Below are positions 25,656 through 34,957 of a stretch of DNA of 64,000 bases, one piece after another. Location of the stretch: NCBI RefSeq assembly GCF_030397665.1, contig NZ_JAPUBT010000001.1, forward strand, positions 555,926 to 619,925, given 5' to 3'. The notes beneath the pieces were generated by a model. That model searched no databases. It was given only the letters and a program-made list of their open reading frames with translations, and had not been told where the DNA came from. This stretch comes from Janthinobacterium sp. SUN073 (GTDB lineage: Bacteria > Pseudomonadota > Gammaproteobacteria > Burkholderiales > Burkholderiaceae_D). The position numbers and the translations under genes are program-made. Position 1 is the first letter of the stretch, and the number at the start of each line of letters is the position of its first letter.

Positions 25656-28600
25656 ATGGTGGGCAGAATCTCGCGCATGATCGGTAAATTGACGGTGGGG
25701 CGCAAACTGGCGCTGATCTATTTGCTCGACCTGTCCGCCGTGATCTTCATTTCCGGCATCCTCATCAACGAAAAATACATCGCCATCGATTTCTCGCGCA
25801 AGGAGATGGCGGGCAACGACTACATCGCCGCCATCCGCGATGCCCTGCTGCCACTGACGCGCGGCACGGCGCAAGCGGATGCGCAAGCCGCCGCCATTGA
25901 GCAGGCCGAGCGCCAGTTCGGCGCGGGCATGCGCAGCACGCAATTGAGCGGGGAATTCGCCACCCTGCTGCGCCGGGCCGGCGGCATGCCAGCGGCACAT
26001 GACGGCATGGCACCCGCGCCCGCCTTTGTGGCCGGACGCGAACTGCTCACGCGCGTGGGCAATCAGTCGAACCTGATCCTCGACCCGGACCTGGACAGCT
26101 ACTACACCATGTCGCTGGTGATCCTGCGCTTTCCCGAACTGCTGGAAGTGATCAACAGCACGCGTGACCTGGCCCTGCAACTGGCGACAGCCGAGGGCGC
26201 GCAGCGCCAGCGCCTGCAGACCCAGTTCCTGATCCTCGAAGGCCGCATGGATGCCACCATGGGCGGCATCGGCAGCGACTACACGGAGGCGTTCGCGGCC
26301 AGCACGCCGCTGCTGCGCCGGCACCTGGACGGCTCGCGCGCGGCCCTGCAGCAAGCCGTGGCGCAGTTTCGCGCCAGCACCCAGGCGCTGGCCGGCGCCC
26401 AAGCCAACCCCGCAGGCAGGCAGAAACTGCTGCGCCGCGATGCGGCGGCGGCCGCAGCCCTGCAGCGGGCCTGGCGCGCGACGGAACACGAATTGCACCG
26501 CCTGATCCAACTGCGTGTGGACGGCTTTTTCACGCGCATGTGGCTGCACCTGGGCACGGCCGTGCTGCTGCTGGCGGCGATACTGGGCCTGGTGTTTTTC
26601 GTCGCGCGGCAGATCGCCCTGCCCATCCGCCGCCTGGCGCGCGTGGCGCAGGAAGTGCGCGAAACGGGCGACCATAGCCTGCGTGCCATCTGGGACAGCG
26701 AGGACGAAACGGGGCGCCTGGTCAGCGCCTTCAATACCATGCTGCAGCAGCTCGACTTCCAGCGCATGGCGCAGCAGGACCTGGTGGCGCGCGCCAGCGC
26801 CGCCGATGCGCAGCGCCAGCTGGTCGACGCCATTCCCATCCCGCTGATGGTCACCTCGATCCCGCATCACCAGGTGCTGCACGCGAACCAGGCCGCGCAC
26901 GCGTGGCAGGGCGGCCTGGAACTGGACCCGTGGGTGAGCGGCATGCATCCGCAAGCCCGTTCGCGCTTCTTCCAGCGCTTGAGCGACCTGGGCGCCGTCG
27001 ATGAGTTCGAGGTGTGCTGGAGCGGCGGCGGCACGCCCACCTGGGCCTTGATTTCCGCGCGCCTGATCGACTACCAGGGCCAGCGCGCCGTGCTGTCGAC
27101 CTTCACGCCGATCAACAAGATGAAGCTGATGGAGTCGCGCCTGGAATTGTGGGCCAAGGTCTTCGAGGCATCGGCTGAAAGCCTGATCGTGATGGATGCC
27201 GACATGCGCATCATTACCGTCAACCAGGCCTTCCGCCGCCATTCGCTGTACGACATGGTGGAGCTGATCGGCAAGCGCCCGGCCTTCCTGCTCGCGCCCA
27301 ACAACAATCCCGAGCAGCTCGACAGCCTGCGCCGGACCCTGGCGCGGCGCGGCTACTGGCAGGGAGAAATCTCGGTACAGCGCAAGTCGCTGGAAAGCTA
27401 TCCCGCCTGGCTGGTGATGAACGCCGTGCGCGACCTCGATGGCGTCACCACGCATTTCATCGCCAGCTCGCTCGATATCAGCGAACGCAAGGCCAGCGAG
27501 CGGCAGATCGAGCACATGGCCCACCACGATGCGCTGACGGGCCTGGCGAACCGCCACGTGTCGAAACTGCGCCTGGCGGCCGCCATCGCGCAGGCGCGCC
27601 GCAGCGGTGAAAAAGTGGGCGTGCTGTTCGTCGACCTGGACCGCTTCAAGCACGTCAACGACGCGCTGGGCCACCATGTGGGCGACGCGCTGCTGCAATC
27701 GGTATCGGCCCGCCTGCTGCAACTGGTACGCGAAGGCGACACCGTCAGCCGCCTGGGCGGCGATGAATTCGTCGTCATCCTCAACGGCATCGGCGACGCG
27801 GAGGCCATCGGCGTGCTGCTCGACACGCGATTGATACCGGCCATGCGCCAGCCACACCAGGTGGAAGGCAGCACGCTGTATGTCTCGTGCAGCGTGGGCG
27901 TGGCCATCTATCCGGACCACGGCGACGACATGGATACCCTGATGCGCCACGCCGATGCGGCCATGTACCAGGCCAAGAGCGGGGGGCGCGACCATGCGCG
28001 CATGTTCACGCCGCAGATGCAGGAGCAGCAATTGCAGCAGCTGCACCTGGAAAGCGACCTGCGCCACGCCATCGAGCGGCAGGAACTGGTGCTGTACTAC
28101 CAGCCGCGCGTCGATGCGCAGAGCAGCCGCCTGAATGGCGTGGAAAGCCTGATCCGCTGGCAGCACCCGCAGCGCGGCCTGATCGCGCCCGACAGCTTCA
28201 TTCCCGCCGCCGAGGAATCGGGCCTGATCGTCTCCATCGGCGCATGGGTCATCCGCGAAGCCTGCCGCCAGCAGCTGGCCTGGCGCGAGGCGGGCGCGGG
28301 CGACATCGCCGTGTCGATCAACCTGTCGGCCATCCAGCTAAAAAGCGGCACCCTGGTGGCCACCTTGCGCGAGGTGCTGCGCGAGTTTCCCGTCACGCCA
28401 GGGCAGATCGAATTCGAACTGACCGAATCGATCCTGATGGACAATGTGGACGACACCATCGCCACCCTGCACGCCATCAAGGCGCTGGGGTTTGCGCTGT
28501 CGATCGACGATTTCGGCACCGGCTATTCGAGCCTGAACTACCTGTGCCGCTTCCCGCTCGACAAGCTGAAAATCGACATGAGCTTCGTGCAGGACATCCA

Positions 28601-28820
28601 CGGTTCGCCGCAAAACCTGGCCGTGACGAAAACCATCATCGGCCTGGGCCATACCCTGGGCCTGACGGTCACCGCCGAAGGCGTGGAAAGCGCGGCCGAT
28701 GCCGACGTGCTGCGCCACGCCGGCTGCGATGAATTGCAGGGCTTTTATTTTGCCCGTCCCATGCCGCAGGCGCACTTCATGGCATGGCTGGCGCACAGCG
28801 ACGCGCGCTGCGCCGCCTGA
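25656..28820 (+). CDS. Membrane GGDEF-EAL protein with HAMP and PAS domains
   Basis: A 1054-residue c-di-GMP enzyme. TM1 lies at ~18-36, a periplasmic helical sensing region at ~40-295, and TM2 at ~298-316. HAMP (~317-370) and two PAS-like domains (~380-490, ~500-615) follow. GGDEF is intact at 701-705, with an RxxD inhibitory site at 692-695. The EAL domain starts at ESL (830-832) and keeps DDFGTGYSSL and KIDMSFV. Both synthesis and hydrolysis look possible, so the net output depends on the sensed signals. It stands alone after the cphA terminator. An ATG at 25677 is an alternative start. Confidence 0.93.
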   Translation: MVGRISRMIGKLTVGRKLALIYLLDLSAVIFISGILINEKYIAIDFSRKEMAGNDYIAAIRDALLPLTRGTAQADAQAAAIEQAERQFGAGMRSTQLSGEFATLLRRAGGMPAAHDGMAPAPAFVAGRELLTRVGNQSNLILDPDLDSYYTMSLVILRFPELLEVINSTRDLALQLATAEGAQRQRLQTQFLILEGRMDATMGGIGSDYTEAFAASTPLLRRHLDGSRAALQQAVAQFRASTQALAGAQANPAGRQKLLRRDAAAAAALQRAWRATEHELHRLIQLRVDGFFTRMWLHLGTAVLLLAAILGLVFFVARQIALPIRRLARVAQEVRETGDHSLRAIWDSEDETGRLVSAFNTMLQQLDFQRMAQQDLVARASAADAQRQLVDAIPIPLMVTSIPHHQVLHANQAAHAWQGGLELDPWVSGMHPQARSRFFQRLSDLGAVDEFEVCWSGGGTPTWALISARLIDYQGQRAVLSTFTPINKMKLMESRLELWAKVFEASAESLIVMDADMRIITVNQAFRRHSLYDMVELIGKRPAFLLAPNNNPEQLDSLRRTLARRGYWQGEISVQRKSLESYPAWLVMNAVRDLDGVTTHFIASSLDISERKASERQIEHMAHHDALTGLANRHVSKLRLAAAIAQARRSGEKVGVLFVDLDRFKHVNDALGHHVGDALLQSVSARLLQLVREGDTVSRLGGDEFVVILNGIGDAEAIGVLLDTRLIPAMRQPHQVEGSTLYVSCSVGVAIYPDHGDDMDTLMRHADAAMYQAKSGGRDHARMFTPQMQEQQLQQLHLESDLRHAIERQELVLYYQPRVDAQSSRLNGVESLIRWQHPQRGLIAPDSFIPAAEESGLIVSIGAWVIREACRQQLAWREAGAGDIAVSINLSAIQLKSGTLVATLREVLREFPVTPGQIEFELTESILMDNVDDTIATLHAIKALGFALSIDDFGTGYSSLNYLCRFPLDKLKIDMSFVQDIHGSPQNLAVTKTIIGLGHTLGLTVTAEGVESAADADVLRHAGCDELQGFYFARPMPQAHFMAWLAHSDARCAA

Positions 28821-29044
28821 CACCTCCTGTAGAGCGTCCGCAACGCGCACGCGGATTCGACAACGCGCAGTGCGCCGCCAGGGCGCATGAATGCTGCAGG
28901 GATACCGGAATTGGTATTGACATCGCAAAAGAAGTCATTTGTGGGGCAAAGTCATTCCCCCTACCATGTTTCCTGAGCAAGTTTCAGCTCTGGCGGCGAC
29001 TGCCGCAGCGTTCTCAACATAACTAAAATACAGGTGGAGACAAG

Positions 29045-31714
29045 ATGAAGCAATGGATGGCAACGGGCACCCGCACGCCCAAGCAAAACACACGGTTGAT
29101 CTTGAAGGCCACGGTGGCCGCGCTGGCCGGCGCAGGCCTGCTGAGCAGCGCTTCCGTCTGGGCCCAACAGGCGCCCGCCGTGGAAACACCGGCGGCAGAA
29201 GTGGCAGAAACAGCGCCGGCGGTGGCGCCAGCCGACAATGCCGGCATCGCCGTGGTGGCCGTCACCGGCGTACGCCGCGCCGCACAAAGCGCGCAGACGA
29301 TCAAGAAGAACAACGACCAGGTGGTCGACTCCATCGTTGCCGATGAAATCGGCAAGTTCCCCGACAAGAACGTGGCCGAAATCCTCGGCCGCGTGACGGG
29401 CGTGCAGGTGCGCCGCGAAGGCGGCGAGGCCAGTTCCGTCATCATCCGTGGCTTGCCCGGCGTGGTGACCCTGCTCAACGGCCGCGAAATGTTCACGTCC
29501 GTGGGCCGCAGCCTGTACCTGGCCGACATTCCGACGGCCATGCTGCAGCGCGTGGACGTGTATAAATCCCAGGGCGCCGACATGGTCGAAGGCGGCACGG
29601 CCGGCGTGGTCGACGTGCGCACCAATCGTCCGTTCGATTTCAAGGGTTTTACCGCATCGGGCAATGTACGCGCCGAGCACCGCGACAAGTCCGGCTCGAC
29701 GGACCCGAACGTCAGCGGCATGGTCTCGAACCGCTGGAAGACCCAATACGGCGAATTCGGCGCCCTGCTCGGCCTGTCCTACCAGCGCAGCAAATACTAT
29801 GACGAGACGATCTGGAACGCCGAACCGGTGAAGCGCCCCGAAGCGGGCAATATCACCGGGCCCGATTCCGTCGGCATGATCCCGACCGTGGGCGACCGCA
29901 AGCGCTACGCGGCCAATGCCGCCTTCCAGTGGCGCCCGAACTCCCAGGTGGAAGTGTATGCGGAAGGCATGTCGACCCTGATCAAGCACGCCTTCGACAG
30001 CCAGTTCTTCGTCGGTTCGCTACCCTGGGGCCAGAATCCGGACATCACCCTGATCCCCGGCACCACCCAGGCGGCCACGGTGGGCAAGATCGATGGCCCA
30101 TGGTCGCCGTTCACGCTGGGTTCGACCCAGGCGCGGCGCGACCGCTCGATCGGTTCGCAAGGCGCCATCGGCGCGCGCTGGGACATCACGCCGCAGCTGC
30201 GCGCCACCACGGAACTGGCGCGCACGGTGAGCAACTTCGAGCGTGAATTTCCCATCCTCGACTTCCTCGCGCATCCGACCAGCATCATCGGCAGCACGAA
30301 CGTCAACGGCGGCGCGCAGATCAGCTACCCCGGCTACAACATGCTGGACCCGAAGAACTATACGCTGCTCGGCTTCTACGATAACCACAGCCACGACGAA
30401 GGCAGCTCGACCGACTGGCGCGCCGACCTCACCTACGACATGGACAGCACGGGCTTCTTCCGCGAATTTTCCGGCGGCGTGCGCATGGCCAAGCGCAAGG
30501 CCGAATCGATCCGCGAAAAAAATGGCCAGGGTGGCCTGACGTCGACCATGTACGCGGACGCGATTCCAGGCCTGGCCTGCGCCTCGCACCAGAACACGGG
30601 CAATTTCGGCCTGCAAAGCTGGCTCACTCCGTGCCGCGACTTCATGCTCAACAACACGGCCGCGCTGCGCCAGTTATTTACGGGCAGCAGCGAGCGCAGC
30701 CCGGACGATCCGATGAGCCACTACAGGGATGTGGAAAAAACCAATGCCGTCTACGGCAAGGCGCGCATCGGCTTTAACCTGGCGCAAGTACCGGTCGATG
30801 GCACCCTGGGCGTGCGCGTGGTGCAGACCAAGCAGGACCTGCAAGGCAATTCCTCGCAAAACGCCATCATCACGCCGGTGCGCGTGAAAACGTCGGACAC
30901 GGACGTGCTGCCCAGCCTGACCCTGAAAGCCATGCTGCGCCAGGACCTGATCGCCCGCCTGACGGCCGGCAAAGCCGTACAGCGCCCGAACTTCGCCGAC
31001 TTCAATCCCGGCGTGACCCTGGGCCAGAGCCTGGAGATGGTGCGCCCCACGGGCAGCGGCGGCAATCCCGACCTGAAACCCGTGGAAGGCAAGAACCTCG
31101 ATGCGGCGCTGGAATGGTATTTCGCGCAGACGGGCTCCGTCACGGCCACCGTATTCCGCCACAACTTCAAGAATTACATCCTGTCCGGCTCGGCCAAGGA
31201 AACGTATGGCGGCATCGTGTACGACATCACGCGTCCGCGCAACACGTCGAAGGGCCATCTGCAAGGCCTGGAAATGGCTTACCAGCAGTTCTACGACAAG
31301 CTGCCCGGCTGGATGAGCGGCCTGGGCCTGCAAGCCAACACCACCTACATGACGGGCGAACTGGCAGAACTCGATGGCAGCGTACATCCATTCACGGGCA
31401 TGTCGAAGTGGTCGGCCAATCTCGTCGGTCTGTACGAACAGGGAGCGTGGTCGGCGCGCCTGGCGTATAGCTGGCGCGACAAGTACGTCGACGACTACAA
31501 CTATCGCGGCAAGGGCATCCACCTGACCGTGGCGCCGACGAAAACCCTGGACGCGTCGGTGTCGTACAAGCTCAACCCGCACACCACGGTGACGCTGGAC
31601 GCCAACAACCTGCTCGACTCGACCTACCGCGACTACCACGACACGCCGGACTACGTGCGCGATGTGCGGCGCTATGACAAGGTCGTCGGTTTATCTGTAC
31701 GCTGGAGCTACTAG
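29045..31714 (+). CDS. TonB-dependent receptor (TIGR01782-like, Xanthomonas-Caulobacter type)
   Basis: An 889-residue outer-membrane receptor. A signal peptide ends near residue 40 (SASVWAQQ). The plug domain (~85-205) carries NVAEILGRVTGVQVRREGG and SSVIIRGLPGVVTLLNGRE. The beta-barrel ends in an aromatic-rich C terminus (VVGLSVRWSY). The long polar linker after the signal peptide and the plug motifs match receptors of Xanthomonas and Caulobacter often linked to carbohydrate uptake. No carbohydrate enzyme or cognate TonB gene is adjacent, so the substrate is open. GGAG lies seven bases before the ATG. Confidence 0.92.
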   Translation: MKQWMATGTRTPKQNTRLILKATVAALAGAGLLSSASVWAQQAPAVETPAAEVAETAPAVAPADNAGIAVVAVTGVRRAAQSAQTIKKNNDQVVDSIVADEIGKFPDKNVAEILGRVTGVQVRREGGEASSVIIRGLPGVVTLLNGREMFTSVGRSLYLADIPTAMLQRVDVYKSQGADMVEGGTAGVVDVRTNRPFDFKGFTASGNVRAEHRDKSGSTDPNVSGMVSNRWKTQYGEFGALLGLSYQRSKYYDETIWNAEPVKRPEAGNITGPDSVGMIPTVGDRKRYAANAAFQWRPNSQVEVYAEGMSTLIKHAFDSQFFVGSLPWGQNPDITLIPGTTQAATVGKIDGPWSPFTLGSTQARRDRSIGSQGAIGARWDITPQLRATTELARTVSNFEREFPILDFLAHPTSIIGSTNVNGGAQISYPGYNMLDPKNYTLLGFYDNHSHDEGSSTDWRADLTYDMDSTGFFREFSGGVRMAKRKAESIREKNGQGGLTSTMYADAIPGLACASHQNTGNFGLQSWLTPCRDFMLNNTAALRQLFTGSSERSPDDPMSHYRDVEKTNAVYGKARIGFNLAQVPVDGTLGVRVVQTKQDLQGNSSQNAIITPVRVKTSDTDVLPSLTLKAMLRQDLIARLTAGKAVQRPNFADFNPGVTLGQSLEMVRPTGSGGNPDLKPVEGKNLDAALEWYFAQTGSVTATVFRHNFKNYILSGSAKETYGGIVYDITRPRNTSKGHLQGLEMAYQQFYDKLPGWMSGLGLQANTTYMTGELAELDGSVHPFTGMSKWSANLVGLYEQGAWSARLAYSWRDKYVDDYNYRGKGIHLTVAPTKTLDASVSYKLNPHTTVTLDANNLLDSTYRDYHDTPDYVRDVRRYDKVVGLSVRWSY

Positions 31715-31751
31715 CCAGTCCCCCCACCCTTTCTTCCTTGCGAGGGTTTTC

Positions 31752-31783
31752 AGCGCCAGCCGGCAACGGTTGGCGCTTTTTTT
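31752..31783 (+). terminator. Rho-independent terminator after the TonB-dependent receptor
   Basis: A 10-bp stem (AGCGCCAGCC / GGTTGGCGCT, one G-T pair) with a 6-base loop is followed by six or more T. Confidence 0.9.
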
Positions 31784-31886
31784 GCATTGCGGAATCTATC
31801 CGACATTGGAGTGATCTGGCGCAAGGTACCGCCGCCGGGGCGCTTTTATGCTGGCAGCTTGACTAGCGAACCCGGCGGGGAACAGC

Positions 31887-32171
31887 ATGCGCAATGCACG
31901 GCCCATCGACACACAGTTATTCCAACCCGACATCCCGGTGCGGCTCGACATGCGCACGGCGGCGCTGGTCGAACATGCGCTGGCCTTGCAGGAAATGGCC
32001 GGCACGGGCGCCGCCGCACTGTTCCTGCATTGCCACGACGTGCCGCTGCCCACCGCCTTGCGCGTGCTGACGACGGGGCCGCGCCGCAAACCGGCCGGGC
32101 CGCACCTGTTTGCCCGCCTGCGTCCGCGCACGGCCGCCCTGGCGCAAGGCTTGCCGCTACCGGCGCGCTGA
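31887..32171 (+). CDS. Small hypothetical protein
   Basis: 94 residues with no recognised domain. A GGGGAA element nine bases before the ATG and codon use like its neighbours support it as a real gene. The protein has a hydrophobic middle (HALALQEMAGTGAAALFLHCHD) and a basic C-terminal half (TTGPRRKPAGPHLFARLRPR). It sits between a terminator and the RpiR gene, 44 bases from the latter, so it may share a transcript with it. Confidence 0.5.
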   Translation: MRNARPIDTQLFQPDIPVRLDMRTAALVEHALALQEMAGTGAAALFLHCHDVPLPTALRVLTTGPRRKPAGPHLFARLRPRTAALAQGLPLPAR

Positions 32172-32215
32172 CGAATCCTGTACCATCGCCGCAACCTATC
32201 CAATGAGGCACGGCG

Positions 32216-33109
32216 ATGCAGGCAACGACACCCCACGACTCCTATGCGGCACTGATGGACCTGATCAAGGCGCGCCATGCGGAACTGAGCCCGCAATTCC
32301 AGGCCGGCGCCCGCTACCTGGCCGATCATCCGGACGAAGTGGCCGTGTCGTCGATGCGCAGCATCGCCGCGCGCGCGCAAGTGCAGTCGGCTGCCCTGGT
32401 GCGCCTGGCGCAGCAACTGGGCTTTGCCGGCTGGCCGGAACTCAAAGCCATCTTCGTCGAACGCCTGCGCGCGGGGCCGGCCGGGTATGCTGAAAAAGCC
32501 AACGCGCTGGCTGGCAAGGAAGGGAATCTGGTCACCGAAATGTTCGCGGTGCAGCAGCGCAACCTGGCTGCCACGGAGAGCGCCAACCACGCCGCCCTGG
32601 ATGCGGCCGCCAGCCTGCTGCAGGCGGCACCCCGCGTGCACGTGGCGGGCTTTCGCGCCGCCCACCCCATCGCCTATACCCTGCACTACCTGTACCGGCT
32701 GCTGCGCCCCAGCGTGCAGCTGCTGAGCGGCCAGGGCGGCACGCTGGAAATGGATTTGCGCGCCCTGCAGGCCGGGGAGGCCGTCGTCGTCGTCAGCTTC
32801 GCGCCGTATTCCAGCGAAGCGCTGCTGGTGGCGCAGGCGGCGCGCCAGGCCGGCTGCCTGGTGGTCGCCATCAGCGACAGCGCCATGTCGCCGCTGGCCC
32901 TGCAGGCCGACGCCAGCATCGTCATCGCCGTCGACAGTCCCTCCTTCTTCCCCTCCATCGTGGCCGGCGTGGCGGCAGTGGAAAGCCTGGTGGAATTGCT
33001 GGTGGCGCGTGCGGGGCCGGATGCCGTACACGCCATCGGCGCGGCGGAAAAACAATTACGGAGGCTGGGCGCGTACGCAAAAACATCGAATGATGCAAAA
33101 CAACAATAA
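32216..33109 (+). CDS. RpiR/MurR-family transcriptional regulator
   Basis: 297 residues with an N-terminal RpiR helix-turn-helix (~15-90: SSMRSIAARAQVQSAALVRLAQQLGFAGWPELK) and a C-terminal SIS domain (~125-265) that usually binds phosphosugars. The SIS core VVVVSFAPYSSEALLVAQAAR is clear. It lies directly upstream of the class III aminotransferase, whose promoter overlaps an inverted repeat, so it probably controls that gene. Ligand unknown; an amino or keto compound is as plausible as a sugar. Confidence 0.9.
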   Translation: MQATTPHDSYAALMDLIKARHAELSPQFQAGARYLADHPDEVAVSSMRSIAARAQVQSAALVRLAQQLGFAGWPELKAIFVERLRAGPAGYAEKANALAGKEGNLVTEMFAVQQRNLAATESANHAALDAAASLLQAAPRVHVAGFRAAHPIAYTLHYLYRLLRPSVQLLSGQGGTLEMDLRALQAGEAVVVVSFAPYSSEALLVAQAARQAGCLVVAISDSAMSPLALQADASIVIAVDSPSFFPSIVAGVAAVESLVELLVARAGPDAVHAIGAAEKQLRRLGAYAKTSNDAKQQ

Positions 33110-33119
33110 ATACATCAAT

Positions 33120-33150
33120 CGTTGCATTGCGGCGCAACGCATCCTATACT
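33120..33150 (+). promoter_or_regulatory. Promoter of the aminotransferase gene with overlapping inverted repeat
   Basis: TTGCAT (33122-33127) and TATACT (33145-33150) are spaced by exactly 17 bases, a good sigma-70 promoter 35 bases before the start. The inverted repeat CGTTGC-N8-GCAACG (33120-33139) covers the -35 region and is a candidate site for the adjacent RpiR protein. Confidence 0.65.
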
Positions 33151-33185
33151 CGGCCATCTCCTTTGCCGACAAGAAAGCGATGCCC

Positions 33186-34508
33186 ATGAGCCATGTCTTC
33201 CACCGCAGCCTGACCGCCAATTACCCTGTCGCCACGGGTGGCGATGGCCCTTACCTGATCGATGCAAACGGGAAACGCTACCTGGACGCCTGCGGCGGCG
33301 CGGCCGTCTCGTGCCTGGGCCATGCGGATACGGCCGTCATCGCCGCCGTGCAGCAGCAGATTGCCACGATGGCGTATGCGCACAGCTCCTTCTTTACCAG
33401 TGAGCCGATGGAGCAACTGGCCGATTTTCTCGTCGCCCGGGCGCCTGCCGGCATCGACAGCGTGTATTTCGTCTCGGGTGGCTCGGAAGCGGTGGAAAGC
33501 GCGTTGAAAATGGCGCGCCAATATTTCGTCGAGCGGGGCCAGCCGCAGCGCCGCCACGTCATCGCGCGCCGCCAGAGCTACCACGGCAATACCCTGGGCG
33601 CTCTGGCCACGGGCGGCAATGCCTGGCGCCGCCAGCAGTTCGAGCCCTTGCTGATTGGCGTCACCCATGTGTCTCCCTGCTACGCCTGGCGCGACCAGCC
33701 GGCCTATGAAACGGATGGCGACTACGTGGCGCGCCTGGGCCAGGAGCTGGAAGACCATATCGCCGAGCTGGGCGCGGACAACGTCATGGCCTTCATCGCC
33801 GAACCCGTCGTCGGCGCCACGGCCGGCGCCCTGCCCGCCGTGGCCGGCTATTTTGCGCGCATGCGCGCCATCTGCCAGCGCCACGGCATCCTGTTGATCC
33901 TCGACGAAGTCATGTGCGGCATGGGCCGCACGGGCAGCCTGTTCGCCTGCGAGCAGGAAGCCATCACCGCCGACCTGATCTGCATCGCCAAGGGCTTGGG
34001 CGCCGGCTACCAGCCCATCGGCGCCGTGATGGTGTCCAAAAACATCCGCGACACCATCCGCGCCGGCACCGGCTTCTTCCAGCATGGCCACACGTATATC
34101 GGCCACGCCACGGCCTGCGCCGCCGCCCTGGCAGTGCAGCGGCAGATCGAGGAACGCGATTTATTGGCCAACGTGCGCGCCATGGGCGGCTTGCTGAAAG
34201 AGCGGCTGCAGGCGCGTTTCGGCGAGCACCCGCACGTGGGCGACATCCGTGGCCGCGGCCTGTTCCTGGGGCTGGAACTGGTGCAGGAGCGCTCCAGCAA
34301 GCGGCCGTTCGACCCGGCCCGCCGCCTGCACGCGCGCATCAAGGCGCACGCCATGCAGGGCGGGCTGATGTGCTACCCCATGGGCGGCACCATCGACGGC
34401 CTGCACGGCGACCACGTCCTGCTGGCGCCGCCCTACATCATCGACACCAGCCACGTCGATGAGCTCGTCGACAAGCTGGGCACGGCCATCGACGCCTGCG
34501 TGGGCTAA
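33186..34508 (+). CDS. Class III (PLP-dependent) aminotransferase
   Basis: 440 residues of the omega-aminotransferase family. Visible landmarks are FVSGGSEAVESALKMARQ, RRQSYHGNTLGALA, the PLP-binding LILDEVMCGMGRTGS, and IAKGLGAGYQPIGAVM with the Schiff-base Lys in AKGLG. The ATG at 33186 is preferred to one at 33180 because AAGAAAG is eight bases upstream. It may use amino acids, polyamines or beta-amino acids as donors; the sequence does not decide. The stop codon overlaps the first base of the inverted-repeat element that follows. Confidence 0.92.
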   Translation: MSHVFHRSLTANYPVATGGDGPYLIDANGKRYLDACGGAAVSCLGHADTAVIAAVQQQIATMAYAHSSFFTSEPMEQLADFLVARAPAGIDSVYFVSGGSEAVESALKMARQYFVERGQPQRRHVIARRQSYHGNTLGALATGGNAWRRQQFEPLLIGVTHVSPCYAWRDQPAYETDGDYVARLGQELEDHIAELGADNVMAFIAEPVVGATAGALPAVAGYFARMRAICQRHGILLILDEVMCGMGRTGSLFACEQEAITADLICIAKGLGAGYQPIGAVMVSKNIRDTIRAGTGFFQHGHTYIGHATACAAALAVQRQIEERDLLANVRAMGGLLKERLQARFGEHPHVGDIRGRGLFLGLELVQERSSKRPFDPARRLHARIKAHAMQGGLMCYPMGGTIDGLHGDHVLLAPPYIIDTSHVDELVDKLGTAIDACVG

Positions 34509-34667
34509 GAGCCTATCCCAGCAGATGAATGCATCCCCTGCTGGCGCCCCTCAGAAGCGGGGACTGCGTTGATCGTCGTCGCGTGGCTCGCCACGCGTCC
34601 TCCTCACGCCTTGTCCGCGCTCCTGATGCGCTGCCAGCAGAAGACGCTCCCTACTGGCATAGGCTCT
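34508..34667. repeat. 160-bp MITE-like element with terminal inverted repeats
   Basis: The ends AGAGCCTATCCCAGCAG (34508-34524) and CTACTGGCATAGGCTCT (34651-34667) are inverted repeats matching at 15 of 17 positions. A further internal palindrome, CGCGTGG-CTCG-CCACGCG, lies near 34580. There is no coding frame and no target duplication is obvious. Each end touches a stop codon of the flanking convergent genes (aminotransferase and PAAR). It looks like a small palindromic mobile or REP-like unit, or a bidirectional terminator without T runs. Confidence 0.6.
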
Positions 34668-34929
34668 AACCGCGCCCGCTGTTGCCCACGGTAGACATCA
34701 GGCTGGCGCCGCAGCTGGTCTTGTGCCCGTCAAAGGCCACGGGCACGCCGTCGATCAGCACCTGCGGATCGCCCTCGGCGATCACGCAGCGCACGTGCCC
34801 CTTGATCGGACACACGCAAGGGTCGCCCTTGCGCGCCACGGCCACGCCCAGCACCGTACTGTTCGGCGCCGCCCCCACCACCTTGCCACCATGGCTGGTG
34901 GGGTCGTTCAAGCGGATCACGCCACGCAT
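34666..34929 (-). CDS. PAAR-domain tip protein of a type VI secretion system
   Basis: 87 residues, PAAR family, which caps the VgrG spike. Motifs seen are DPTSHGGKVVG, KGDPCVCP, GHVRCVIAEGDP, VAFDGHKTSCGA and a Gly-rich end. No toxin extension is present, so it probably sharpens a separate cargo-loaded spike. The ATG at 34929 has GGAG eight bases upstream. It is the last gene of the tssF-tssG-vgrG-tle3-tla3 operon, 28 bases after the Tla3-like gene. Confidence 0.92.
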   Translation of the reverse strand: MRGVIRLNDPTSHGGKVVGAAPNSTVLGVAVARKGDPCVCPIKGHVRCVIAEGDPQVLIDGVPVAFDGHKTSCGASLMSTVGNSGRG

Positions 34930-34957
34930 GTTCTTCTCCCTGGATATATCGAGCGCT

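Noticed and set aside
25596-28166. 856-codon open frame opposite the GGDEF/EAL gene
   Set aside because: Same antisense artefact of GC-rich coding DNA; no family resemblance, while the plus strand encodes intact GGDEF and EAL motifs.
28917-28922. TTGACA hexamer before the first TonB-dependent receptor
   Set aside because: No acceptable -10 lies 16-18 bases downstream, so a promoter is not claimed.
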